Made by a program: the position numbers and the translations under genes. DNA of 49,543 nt from Bacteroidota bacterium (GTDB taxonomy: Bacteria; Bacteroidota; Bacteroidia; Chitinophagales; Chitinophagaceae): positions 1 through 49,543 of the forward strand of contig SXYR01000045.1 of NCBI GenBank assembly GCA_005788265.1. The letters run 5' to 3'. The notes beneath the pieces are model-generated. The model was not told the origin of the DNA, ran no database searches, and saw nothing but the letters and a program-made list of their open reading frames with translations. This document shows positions 1 through 8,680 of this stretch, piece by piece (position 1 is the first letter of the stretch; every line of letters starts with the position of its first letter).

Positions 1-1066
1 GTCATCAGACGAATTCATCACAGTAAAAGTTCCCACCCACAAAACCGATGTACATATTCCTGCTGACCTGGTTGAAGAAATCATGAGAATAGATGGATTT
101 GACAACATTGAAATTCCCAAGAGCATTTATATTACACCTGCAACATCCAATCCCGCGAATGATTGTGCGCTGCGTGAAAAAATATCAGCTGTGTTGAATG
201 GCGTGGGATTCAGTGAAATGCTCAACAACTCGATCACCAACAGCAAACATTATGCAGAGAATGAATTACATGTTGCTGTTAAGATGTTGAACAACTTGAG
301 TTCAGAGCTCGACATGCTGCGATTGACCATGTTGGAAACTGGCTTGGAGACGGTTTCAAAAAATCTCAACCACAGGAATGATAATTTGAAATTGTTTGAG
401 TTCGGTAAAACATATACCCATTCCAAACAATCCTATGCGGAAGCAGATCACCTTGCCTTGTTCACAACAGGTGTCATTCAGCCAGCAACTTGGAACAACA
501 AAGAGATGGATGCTGATTTGTATTTTTTAAAAGGAGTGTTGAATGCGCTGCAAAATCAATCAGGCATCAACAATCTCCAGTATCAGCTGACCAATCATGA
601 AAAATTTGATGTTTTACTGGAGGGTAAATCAGGTGATGTAACAATTGTTCAAATAGGTAAACCCACTGAACATCTGTTGAGAAAGTTTGATATCAAAGTT
701 CCAGTATGGTATGCCGACATCCAATGGAACAGCTGGTTCTCTTTGTCTAAAAAACATTTGCTTAAATACAAAGAGATTTCAAAATTTCCCTCTGTACAGC
801 GTGATTTGTCTTTCATCGCCAACACTGCACTCACGTATGGAGCAATTGAAAATGCATTATCTTCATTATCCATCCATCAACTGAAAGGATTCAGGTTGTT
901 TGATATCTTCAAAAGTGACAAACTTGGCAAGGACAAACAATCCATGGCGATGAATTTCACATTCATGGATGAAACCAAGACAATGAAGGACGAGGAAATA
1001 GAAAAAATGATGAAAAAAATTACTCATCAATTGGAAAAAGAGTTTCAGATAGAGATCAGAAAATAA
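1..1066 (+). CDS. pheT: Phenylalanine--tRNA ligase beta subunit, C-terminal part (truncated at window start)
   Basis: Frame stays open upstream of the listed ATG to base 2 (SSDEFITVKVPTHKTDVHIPADLVEEIMRIDGFDNIEIP). C-terminus KFPSVQRDLSFIAN...GKDKQSMAMNFTFMDETKTMKDEEIEKMM is typical of the PheT anticodon-binding fold. Confidence 0.95.
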   Translation, partial: SSDEFITVKVPTHKTDVHIPADLVEEIMRIDGFDNIEIPKSIYITPATSNPANDCALREKISAVLNGVGFSEMLNNSITNSKHYAENELHVAVKMLNNLSSELDMLRLTMLETGLETVSKNLNHRNDNLKLFEFGKTYTHSKQSYAEADHLALFTTGVIQPATWNNKEMDADLYFLKGVLNALQNQSGINNLQYQLTNHEKFDVLLEGKSGDVTIVQIGKPTEHLLRKFDIKVPVWYADIQWNSWFSLSKKHLLKYKEISKFPSVQRDLSFIANTALTYGAIENALSSLSIHQLKGFRLFDIFKSDKLGKDKQSMAMNFTFMDETKTMKDEEIEKMMKKITHQLEKEFQIEIRK

Positions 1067-1359
1067 TGCCGACTGCACAGGAACATATCAATATGATTCA
1101 ACAGAAACTCTCAATGCTGATCGAGAGACACAATGGATTGTTGAAGGAAAATGAGCGACTGAAAAAAAGCGTGCATGACTCAACGAGTGAGTTGAATCTG
1201 TTAAGAGAAAAGAATGACCAAATCACGCTTCAATTGAACATGCTTAAAATTGGTGAGCCGGAAGAATCAAAGGAATCCAGAAATGCGTTGGAGAAAAAAA
1301 TCAACGAATACATCAAAGAAATTGACAAGTGCATCGCCCAATTGGGAGATCAAAACTAA
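1066..1359 (+). CDS. Small coiled-coil protein (97 aa), possible ZapB-like partner of ZapA
   Basis: Overlaps the pheT stop by 1 nt (TAATG). Heptad-rich sequence QQKLSMLIERHNGLLKENERLKKSVHDSTSELNLLREKNDQITLQLNML. Lies upstream of zapA. Confidence 0.75.
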   Translation: MPTAQEHINMIQQKLSMLIERHNGLLKENERLKKSVHDSTSELNLLREKNDQITLQLNMLKIGEPEESKESRNALEKKINEYIKEIDKCIAQLGDQN

Positions 1360-1610
1360 ACACGTTTTACCGCCTTGCATTCTACCATTTCATCACCCTG
1401 TATACATTGCAACGTATACACGCCGTAAGGAAGTTCACTGAGTCCCTCGATACAAAATGATGTACTTGCTGTGGAAATTAACTTTTGCGTTTTACAACAA
1501 ATTTTTCCATCTTCACTCAACAACACTACATGCAGAGGAGATGGAACTATATCATCCACTTCAACTGTAAGGTTGTCTATAAACGTTGGCGTTTTGGTTT
1601 TGGCAAACAT
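1356..1610 (-). CDS. Stand-alone T9SS C-terminal sorting-domain-like protein (84 aa)
   Basis: Pattern DNLTVEV...VVLLSEDGK...IEGLSELPYGVYTLQCIQGDEMVECKAVKRV matches Por-secretion tail (type A) organisation. In-frame stop (TGA at 1640-1638) upstream of the ATG; no cargo domain. Confidence 0.55.
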   Translation of the reverse strand: MFAKTKTPTFIDNLTVEVDDIVPSPLHVVLLSEDGKICCKTQKLISTASTSFCIEGLSELPYGVYTLQCIQGDEMVECKAVKRV

Positions 1611-1699
1611 GTGAAAAGCAATCGTTCGGTTAAAAAATCAGGTCGGCTTTCGTTGGATAGTGAACAAATTGTGTATAAACCTAAGTAAATATTGATAAA

Positions 1700-1990
1700 A
1701 TGCAAAATTTGATCCCAATAAATATTATCATAGGGGACCGTAGCTACCGGATCAAAATAGACGCCGCTGAAGAGGAAACTGTCAGAAAAATGACAAAAAA
1801 ACTAAACGATCAAATTGCCAGCTACAAATCACAGTATGCCGGAAAGGACATGCAAGACTATCTTGCCATGGTACTCCTGTCATTTGTTTCAGAGCAGCAT
1901 AGCGCTCCTGCAGCCGCCAACGACCAGTCGGTAAATATTGATTTTCAATCACTTGAATTGTTGCTCGACAAAGCACTGCAATTGAAATAG
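1700..1990 (+). CDS. zapA: Cell division protein ZapA
   Basis: LIPINIIIGDRSYRIKIDAAEEETVRKMTKKLNDQIASYKSQYAGKDMQDYLAMVLLSF fits the ZapA family. Located between pheT and rny. Confidence 0.85.
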   Translation: MQNLIPINIIIGDRSYRIKIDAAEEETVRKMTKKLNDQIASYKSQYAGKDMQDYLAMVLLSFVSEQHSAPAAANDQSVNIDFQSLELLLDKALQLK

Positions 1991-2100
1991 ACCCATTTTT
2001 AACGAGGGTTTTAGGGCTTTTTTCTTTAACTTCGTAGCTATTGCCCATATGAAATATTTTTCGAAGGGATTGATTATGAAACAGCAAAAAACAATTATTC

Positions 2101-3666
2101 ATGGAATCGCAACTCATTATACCCATTGTTACGGGAATCGTCTCCGTTATTGCAGGACTCCTTTTGGGTAGAATTTTTGGTAAAAATTCTAAAGCTAAAA
2201 TCGAAGAGGCAGAGACAAAAGCGGTGCAAATTCTGGAAGATGCAAATCTGAAGTCAGAAAATTTAAAGAAAGAGAGACTGCTTGAAGCCAAGGAAAAGTT
2301 TGTTCAGCTAAAAGCAGAACATGACAAGGAAATCCTGGAAAAGAACCGCAAAATCAATGATGCGGAAAACAGGAGCAAGCAGAAAGAACAATCCATCAAT
2401 CAAAAGACCGAGCAACTGGATAAGCAGATCAAGGAGAATGAGTCCATCAAGGATCATTTGAACCGACAAATCGAGGTCGTCAACCAAAAAAGAACTGAGC
2501 TTGAAAAGCACCAGGAGGAACACATCCGCAAACTGGAAAAAATAGCAGGACTCAGTGCGGAGGATGCCAAAGCGCAATTGATTGAAAGCCTGAAACAGGA
2601 GGCACAGACAAGGGCTCTCTCCCTGCAACAGGAAATCATCGAAGAGGCACGTCAAAAGGCGAACAAAGAAGCCAGAAAAATTGTGATTCAGAGCATTCAA
2701 AGAACTGCTGCTGAACAAACCATTGAAAATACTGTAACCGTTTTCCAGTTGGAAAGCGATGAGATCAAGGGACAAATCATTGGAAGAGAGGGAAGAAACA
2801 TACGTGCCATTGAAGCCGCTACTGGTGTTGATTTGGTGGTAGATGATACGCCTGAGGCCATCATCCTTTCATCTTTCGATCCACTCAGGAGAGAGATCGC
2901 TCGTCTCTCCCTGCAGCGACTGGTAAGTGATGGCAGAATACATCCTGCACGTATTGAGGAGGTTGTTGAAAAGACCAGAAAGCAGTTGGAAGAGCAGGTG
3001 GTGGAAATTGGAGAAAGAACCATCATTGAACTTGGCATTCATGGATTGCACAAAGAACTGGTTCGTATTGTAGGTAAGATGAGATTCAGGTCCTCCTACG
3101 GACAAAATCTACTCATGCACAGCCGCGAAGTAGCCAACCTCTGCGGTATCATGGCTGCTGAACTTGGCATGAATCCCAAACTTGCAAAAAGAGCAGGTCT
3201 TTTGCATGACATAGGAAAAGTTCCGGATGAAGAAACTGAACTCAGCCATGCATTGCTCGGCGGTAAACTGGCAGAAAAATACGGAGAAAATCCGGCTGTT
3301 GTCAATGCCATTGCAGCCCACCACGATGAAACTGAAATGCAATATGTCATTTCACCTATTATTCAGGCATGCGACGCCATCAGCGGTGCTCGTCCGGGTG
3401 CACGCCGTGAAATCATGCAGCAATATATCCAGCGTATCAAGGACCTTGAAAACTTGGCCATGACCTACAATGGTGTAGAAAAAGCCTATGCCATTCAGGC
3501 CGGAAGGGAACTTCGTGTGATCGTGGAGGCTGACAAGGTTACGGACGGAGAGAGCGAAAAACTCAGCTTTGAAATGGCCCAGAAGATACAAACTGAAATG
3601 ACCTATCCAGGCCAGATCAGGGTAACAGTCATCCGTGAAAAAAGAGCCGTCAATGTGGCCAGGTAA
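2101..3666 (+). CDS. rny: Ribonuclease Y
   Basis: N-terminal TM segment, long coiled coil, KH domain ([27 protein letters not shown]) and HD domain ([15 protein letters not shown]); 521 aa. Confidence 0.97.
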   Translation: MESQLIIPIVTGIVSVIAGLLLGRIFGKNSKAKIEEAETKAVQILEDANLKSENLKKERLLEAKEKFVQLKAEHDKEILEKNRKINDAENRSKQKEQSINQKTEQLDKQIKENESIKDHLNRQIEVVNQKRTELEKHQEEHIRKLEKIAGLSAEDAKAQLIESLKQEAQTRALSLQQEIIEEARQKANKEARKIVIQSIQRTAAEQTIENTVTVFQLESDEIKGQIIGREGRNIRAIEAATGVDLVVDDTPEAIILSSFDPLRREIARLSLQRLVSDGRIHPARIEEVVEKTRKQLEEQVVEIGERTIIELGIHGLHKELVRIVGKMRFRSSYGQNLLMHSREVANLCGIMAAELGMNPKLAKRAGLLHDIGKVPDEETELSHALLGGKLAEKYGENPAVVNAIAAHHDETEMQYVISPIIQACDAISGARPGARREIMQQYIQRIKDLENLAMTYNGVEKAYAIQAGRELRVIVEADKVTDGESEKLSFEMAQKIQTEMTYPGQIRVTVIREKRAVNVAR

Positions 3667-3674
3667 ACATGATT

Positions 3675-3704
3675 TTGCTATAAAACCCTATTTCCTTAAC
3701 TTTG
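3675..3704 (+). promoter_or_regulatory. Bacteroidota-type promoter upstream of rplS (TTG - 19 bp - TAACTTTG)
   Basis: TTG at 3675-3677 and TAACTTTG at 3697-3704; matches -33 TTG / -7 TAnnTTTG. Confidence 0.75.
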
Positions 3705-3723
3705 CCGTCCAAAATTTGTGGTT

Positions 3724-4077
3724 ATGAATCAAGCTATCGCGTTTGTACATGAGCAGTTGACTCCAAAAGCAAACCATCCTTCTTTTAAGGCAGGTGACAA
3801 CATCACTGTAAACTATAAGATCATTGAGGGCAACAAAGAAAGGATCCAGAGCTTCAAAGGCGATGTGATCAAACGTCAGGGCCAAGGAAGCACAGCAACC
3901 TTCACCGTAAGAAAGATTTCTGATGGTGTGGGCGTTGAGAGAACTTTCCCTGTATCATCTCCCAACATTGAGTCCATCGTTTTGAACAAAACCGGTAAAG
4001 TACGCAGAGCAAAATTGTACTTCCTCAGAAGCAGAAGCGGGAAAAGCGCAAGGATCAAGGAAAAAAGAGTCAAATAA
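3724..4077 (+). CDS. rplS: 50S ribosomal protein L19
   Basis: [12 protein letters not shown]...[68 protein letters not shown] at 3724 preferred to the GTG at 3718. Confidence 0.97.
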   Translation: MNQAIAFVHEQLTPKANHPSFKAGDNITVNYKIIEGNKERIQSFKGDVIKRQGQGSTATFTVRKISDGVGVERTFPVSSPNIESIVLNKTGKVRRAKLYFLRSRSGKSARIKEKRVK

Positions 4078-4098
4078 GATACTCCAAAATATTCTGTT

Positions 4099-4125
4099 AA
4101 TCCCGCCCCATGGCGGGATTTTTTA
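4099..4125 (+). terminator. Rho-independent terminator after rplS
   Basis: AATCCCGCC-CCAT-GGCGGGATT followed by TTTT. Confidence 0.85.
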
Positions 4126-4139
4126 TTCCCCCATCCACA

Positions 4140-4167
4140 TTGATTAGCGTGAAAAACATTACATTTG
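4140..4167 (+). promoter_or_regulatory. Bacteroidota-type promoter upstream of tatA (TTG - 17 bp - TACATTTG)
   Basis: TTG at 4140-4142 and TACATTTG at 4160-4167. Confidence 0.7.
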
Positions 4168-4190
4168 TTATTGATCAAAAACACAAGATT

Positions 4191-4406
4191 ATGATGTTCC
4201 ATAGCGATTTTTTGCTCGCAATGCCTGGAGGTTCTGAATGGATATTTATCATATTGGCAGTACTGATCCTGTTCGGTGGCCGTAAAATACCTGAATTCAT
4301 GCGTGGGCTTGGCAAGGGAATCAGAGAGTTCAACGATGCCAAATCAAATGTGAAAAAGGAAATTGAGGAAGGCATGAAGGAAAAAGAGAACCAGCAAGCA
4401 AATTAA
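4191..4406 (+). CDS. tatA: Sec-independent protein translocase TatA/TatB family
   Basis: MPGGSEWIFIILAVLILFGGRKIPEFMRGLGKGIREFNDAKSNVKKEIEE: TM helix, FGGRKIPE hinge and amphipathic helix. The ORF-track start at 4110 lies inside the rplS terminator, so a start at 4191 is preferred. Confidence 0.9.
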   Translation: MMFHSDFLLAMPGGSEWIFIILAVLILFGGRKIPEFMRGLGKGIREFNDAKSNVKKEIEEGMKEKENQQAN

Positions 4407-4423
4407 TATTTCCTGCTACAAGA

Positions 4424-5866
4424 TTGTATACTCACAGATCTATATCAGATCTCCGAAACAAGTTGTCGTGCGGTGAAGTTACCTGCACCGAGATCGTATC
4501 TTCCTATCTCAAGCAAATAGAAAACAAAAAACACCTCAACGCATTTATTGAGGTATACGCAGCAGAGGCACTTGAGAAGGCAAAATCACTTGACCAAAAA
4601 TTGAAAACCCCAAACAGCTGGGGCAAACTCTTCGGAACAGTAATTGGCATCAAGGACGTTCTTTGTTACAAGGATCATCACGTTGGAGCAGCTTCAAAGG
4701 TGCTTGAAAATTATACGGCCATCTACAATGCAACTGCCATCCAAAAAATATTGGATGAAGATGCCATCATCATCGGAAATTTAAACTGTGATGAATTCGC
4801 GATGGGTTCCTCCAATGAACATTCCTCTCATGGAAGGGTTTTGAATGCATGGGATGAAACGCGGGTTCCAGGTGGTTCATCAGGAGGCTCTGCAGTTGCT
4901 GTTCAAGCCAACATGTGCATGGTCAGTCTTGGTTCAGATACAGGCGGATCCGTGAGACAACCGGCTGATTTTTGCGGCATCATTGGACTCAAGCCGAGCT
5001 ACGGAAGAGTTTCACGCTATGGATTGTTGGCATATGCTTCATCCTTTGATCAAATCGGAATTTTTGCACATGGCGTTGAAGATGCTGCACTGGTGCTAGA
5101 GGTAATTGCAGGAGCAGATGAATACGACAGCACATGCAGCTCATCTCCTGTTCCAAATTATATTTCATCTCTGAACCAAAAAGCAACGTTTAAAATTGCT
5201 TATTTCCCTGAATGCCTTGAACACCCATCGCTTGATCAAGAAATCAAGACCAATATCGAACAGCGGATCAGAGAGTTGCGTTCACAAGGACATACGGTAG
5301 AAGCAGTAGGTTTTGATTACCTTGATTTTATCGTGCCAGCATATTATATCCTCACAACCGCAGAAGCATCTTCCAATCTCTCTCGTTATGATGGGGTACG
5401 ATTCGGTTACCGCACCGATGCGCCCGTTGATAACCTGCAAGACCTGTATAAAAAATCCAGGTCCGCTGGATTTGGAAAAGAAGTCAAAAGAAGAATCATG
5501 CTGGGCACTTTCGTGTTAAGCACCGGATACTATGACGCCTATTACGCCAAGGCACAACAAGTAAGAAGACTCATCGCTGATCAAACAAAAGAAATTTTCA
5601 AATCATACGACCTCCTGTTGATGCCTACCACTCCGTCTACCGCTTTCAAATTTGGAGAAAAAAGCAATGATGCAGTGGAAATGTTCCTCGGAGATTTGTA
5701 TACCGTCTACGCCAACTTAGCGGGCATCGCTGCTATCAGCATGCCAATGTTCAAACATTCCAATGGCATGCCTTTTGGCCTACAAATTCTTGCAGATAAA
5801 ATGAAGGAATCAACCTTGCTTCAATTTTCCAACCAGGCGATGCATCAGATGAAACATGTTGAATAA
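4424..5866 (+). CDS. gatA: Asp/Glu-tRNA amidotransferase subunit A
   Basis: Amidase signature GGSSGGSAVAVQANMCMVSLGSDTGGSVRQPADFCGIIGLKPSYGRVSRYGLLAYASSFDQIG; apparent TTG start. Confidence 0.95.
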   Translation: MYTHRSISDLRNKLSCGEVTCTEIVSSYLKQIENKKHLNAFIEVYAAEALEKAKSLDQKLKTPNSWGKLFGTVIGIKDVLCYKDHHVGAASKVLENYTAIYNATAIQKILDEDAIIIGNLNCDEFAMGSSNEHSSHGRVLNAWDETRVPGGSSGGSAVAVQANMCMVSLGSDTGGSVRQPADFCGIIGLKPSYGRVSRYGLLAYASSFDQIGIFAHGVEDAALVLEVIAGADEYDSTCSSSPVPNYISSLNQKATFKIAYFPECLEHPSLDQEIKTNIEQRIRELRSQGHTVEAVGFDYLDFIVPAYYILTTAEASSNLSRYDGVRFGYRTDAPVDNLQDLYKKSRSAGFGKEVKRRIMLGTFVLSTGYYDAYYAKAQQVRRLIADQTKEIFKSYDLLLMPTTPSTAFKFGEKSNDAVEMFLGDLYTVYANLAGIAAISMPMFKHSNGMPFGLQILADKMKESTLLQFSNQAMHQMKHVE

Positions 5867-6863
5867 AAAGTTGACCATATTGTTCTTGATAGTAACTGTT
5901 CAGTCCTCGTCCATCGCGGCTGAGTTCCATGCAATGGATACAACCATTAAAAAAGAAATTGCATGGGATGAACTGAATCCAAGAGCAATCGGTTTTGTGA
6001 AAGACTATCTGGCGATTCACCAAGAGCGCCTCACGAAAATGAAAACATGGGGTGCGCCCTATTTCCTCTCCATTGAAAAAATTTTAAACCGCTATCACCT
6101 GCCCCCCACGCTTAAATATTTGGCAGTGATTGAATCTGACTTGAAATCAAACGCATTGTCCTCTGCAGGCGCAGTGGGACCCTGGCAGCTCATGCCAGGA
6201 ACTGCAAGAGATTTGGGATTGACAGTTGCCAAGGGAAGAGATGACAGAACCGATCTGAGCAAGAGCACGCATGCAGCAGCCAGGTTCCTATCCATCCTAT
6301 ACAAGCAATTGGGTGATTGGCTCTTGGTGGTTGCGGCATACAACGGTGGACCCGCAAGGTTGGATAAGATCATCAAACGAAATGACAATAAGAATTTCTG
6401 GGATATTCAACAGGAGCTCCCTGCTGAATCCAGAAACCATGTAAAAAAATTCATTGCTACGCATTATATTTTTGAAGGGAAGGGCAGTGAGACTACTGGA
6501 AAATTGTCAAATGAACCGAACCCGATCATTGGAAAGGAAGAGCTCAACAACCTAGACAGCATCACCATCTACGGAAGATACACAGGAGAAGTCATCGCTG
6601 ACATGCTTGGCATCGACAGAAAAAATTTTGAAAAATGGAATCCCCTTTTCAATGAGAAAATATCAACAGGACCTTATCAACTGAAAATACCAAAAGAAAA
6701 GAAAGCTGCATTTGAACTGCAACATGATAGAATCGTAAAACAATCTGTTCAATATTTTATGGAAGAAGGAACCAGAGAATTGATCGGCTTCCCAACACCT
6801 ACCGCTTCCCCCAGAACAGAGACACCGGCAAAAACAATAAAAAAGAAGAAATCGAAGCAGTAA
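5856..6863 (+). CDS. Lytic transglycosylase, MltD-like
   Basis: SLT motifs LKYLAVIESDLKSNALSSAGAVGPWQLMPGTARDLGL...VVAAYNGGPARLDK; signal-peptide-like N-terminus; LysM-like region after residue 220. Start overlaps the gatA end by 11 nt. Confidence 0.85.
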   Translation: MLNKKLTILFLIVTVQSSSIAAEFHAMDTTIKKEIAWDELNPRAIGFVKDYLAIHQERLTKMKTWGAPYFLSIEKILNRYHLPPTLKYLAVIESDLKSNALSSAGAVGPWQLMPGTARDLGLTVAKGRDDRTDLSKSTHAAARFLSILYKQLGDWLLVVAAYNGGPARLDKIIKRNDNKNFWDIQQELPAESRNHVKKFIATHYIFEGKGSETTGKLSNEPNPIIGKEELNNLDSITIYGRYTGEVIADMLGIDRKNFEKWNPLFNEKISTGPYQLKIPKEKKAAFELQHDRIVKQSVQYFMEEGTRELIGFPTPTASPRTETPAKTIKKKKSKQ

Positions 6864-7259
6864 TTAGAAATCATCCTCTTCGTCAAATCCGCCACCGCCG
6901 CCGCTGAAATCATCGAAGCCCAAATCTTTGAATTCATCATCCATTCCCAAATCATCGTCATCGGCTGATTTTTTACCACCAGTTTTTTTGGTCTTTGATT
7001 TTGGAATATCAAATTCATCGAAATCAGGATCCCAATTTTCATCATCCTCCACTTGGTTCCAATCATCTTCTACATCTTCTGCATCTTCATCCTCATCGCT
7101 AGATCTTGCTGCTTTCTTCAGAGGCTTGTCATCCTCTTCATCAAATTCATCCTCTTCGTCATCTTTTTTTGACTTTGAAGCGGGATGCACAGATTTTAAA
7201 GAAGCATTTTCAGCAACTGATTTTTTACCAACTTTTTTTTCTTTTTCGGGCTTTGCCAT
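6864..7259 (-). CDS. Highly acidic low-complexity protein
   Basis: Start MAKPEKEKKVGKK; dominated by D/E/K/S runs (DEEDEFDEEDD, SSDEDEDAEDVEDDW, GGGGGFDEEDDF). Confidence 0.7.
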   Translation of the reverse strand: MAKPEKEKKVGKKSVAENASLKSVHPASKSKKDDEEDEFDEEDDKPLKKAARSSDEDEDAEDVEDDWNQVEDDENWDPDFDEFDIPKSKTKKTGGKKSADDDDLGMDDEFKDLGFDDFSGGGGGFDEEDDF

Positions 7260-7348
7260 AATCATCAAATAATTACGGTGTAAAATTTCTGAGACTTTTT
7301 TATATCACCAAATATTTTAAAAATATTTTTCCCAAAAAATACCAATGA

Positions 7349-8611
7349 TTAAACAGTGATCAATTGGTCTCTTTCCGGACCATTTGAAATATGCGTCACT
7401 TGAACACCCAGGTATTGATTGATGAAATCGATGTAAGTCTTCATGGCTTGGGGCAAATCTGCATGTTGCTTTAACCTGGAAGTATCTGTCATCCAACCGT
7501 TGAATTTCTTGTAGGTGGGTTGAATTGTCACCTTGCTTAACTGATATGGAACTGTTTTTTCCTCTTTTCCATCAATACCATAGCTTGTACAAACGGACAA
7601 CTCTTCAAATGCATCCAGCACATCCGATTTGGTCATTACAATTTTTGTAACGCCATTGACCATGCAGGCAAAATTCAATGCAACCAGGTCTATCCAGCCG
7701 CATCTGCGTGGTCTGCCTGTAGTGGCACCAAACTCATTCCCAATTTTTCTCAAACGTTCACCCGTTTCATCATGCAACTCTGTTGGGAAAGGCCCACTTC
7801 CTACCCTTGTACAATAGGCTTTTGATACGCCGATCACGTCTTTGATTTTTTGAGGAGCCACCCCTAAACCGGTGCAAACACCTGCTGATATGGTATTGGA
7901 GGAGGTTACAAATGGAAATGTTCCAAAATCCACATCCAACATGCTGCCCTGGGCTCCTTCTGCGAGCACTTTTTTACCTGAGGCAATTTTTTCATTGATG
8001 AAATATTCTCCATTCACAATTTTAAGACTGCGCATGAATTCGATTGCCTCAAAAAACTCCTCTTCCCATTCGCTTATGTCTTCGTTGAATCCAAAAGAAT
8101 CCAGCAAACGTTGGTGTTTTAAGCGAAGTTTGATGTACTGTGTGGTAAAATTTTTATCCAACAGATCACCTACTCTCAATCCATTTCTTCCTGTCTTGTC
8201 CATATAAGCCGGACCAATGCCTTTCAGAGTAGATCCTATTTTTTCATTCCCCTTCGACAACTCAGATGCTTTGTCAAGCGCTCTGTGGGTTGGAAGTATC
8301 AAATGGGTTCTTTCGGAAACAAATAAATTTTTTCTTCCATCTACTCCAAAAGCTGCAACCTTATCGTATTCTTTTCTCAACGTTACGGCGTCCAATACGA
8401 CACCATTCCCAATCAGGTTGATGGTATTTTCATGAAATATTCCAGAGGGAATTTGATGAAGCACAATCTTTTCACCATTCACATACAGGGTATGACCCGC
8501 ATTGGGTCCACCTTGAAACCTAGCAATGATATCGTACGCTGGAGCAAAAAAATCAACAATCTTTCCTTTCCCTTCATCTCCCCATTGTAGTCCTAGCAAA
8601 ACATCTACCAT
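7349..8611 (-). CDS. purA: Adenylosuccinate synthetase
   Basis: MVDVLLGLQWGDEGKGKIVDFFAPAYDIIARFQGGPNAGHTLYVNGEKIVLHQIPSGI; GARPRRCGWIDLVAL-type motif (TTGRPRRCGWIDL). Confidence 0.98.
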   Translation of the reverse strand: MVDVLLGLQWGDEGKGKIVDFFAPAYDIIARFQGGPNAGHTLYVNGEKIVLHQIPSGIFHENTINLIGNGVVLDAVTLRKEYDKVAAFGVDGRKNLFVSERTHLILPTHRALDKASELSKGNEKIGSTLKGIGPAYMDKTGRNGLRVGDLLDKNFTTQYIKLRLKHQRLLDSFGFNEDISEWEEEFFEAIEFMRSLKIVNGEYFINEKIASGKKVLAEGAQGSMLDVDFGTFPFVTSSNTISAGVCTGLGVAPQKIKDVIGVSKAYCTRVGSGPFPTELHDETGERLRKIGNEFGATTGRPRRCGWIDLVALNFACMVNGVTKIVMTKSDVLDAFEELSVCTSYGIDGKEEKTVPYQLSKVTIQPTYKKFNGWMTDTSRLKQHADLPQAMKTYIDFINQYLGVQVTHISNGPERDQLITV

Positions 8612-8680
8612 AATGAATCTTGAATGTTAAGTCGCGAATTTATGCCAATGCATTGTAAGGCAGAAATATAAATATCCTCA

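Noticed and set aside
1485-1688. 67-aa plus-strand ORF between the coiled-coil gene and zapA
   Set aside because: Opposite the CTD-like ORF, which has the more protein-like composition; no motif.
1991-2100. Possible 6S RNA between zapA and rny, by analogy with the proteobacterial zapA-ssrS order
   Set aside because: Only about 110 nt is available, with no long hairpin bearing a central bubble; not supported.
1782-2291. 169-aa minus-strand ORF across zapA and rny
   Set aside because: Antisense shadow of two well-supported genes.
4110-4190. N-terminal extension of tatA from the ORF track
   Set aside because: Begins inside the rplS terminator hairpin and spans the TTG/TACATTTG promoter; the MMFHSDF start at 4191 fits better.
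7290-7335. A+T-rich inverted repeat AAATATTTTAAAAATATTT between purA and the acidic-protein gene
   Set aside because: A/T-only palindrome, likely low complexity; no evidence for a specific function.
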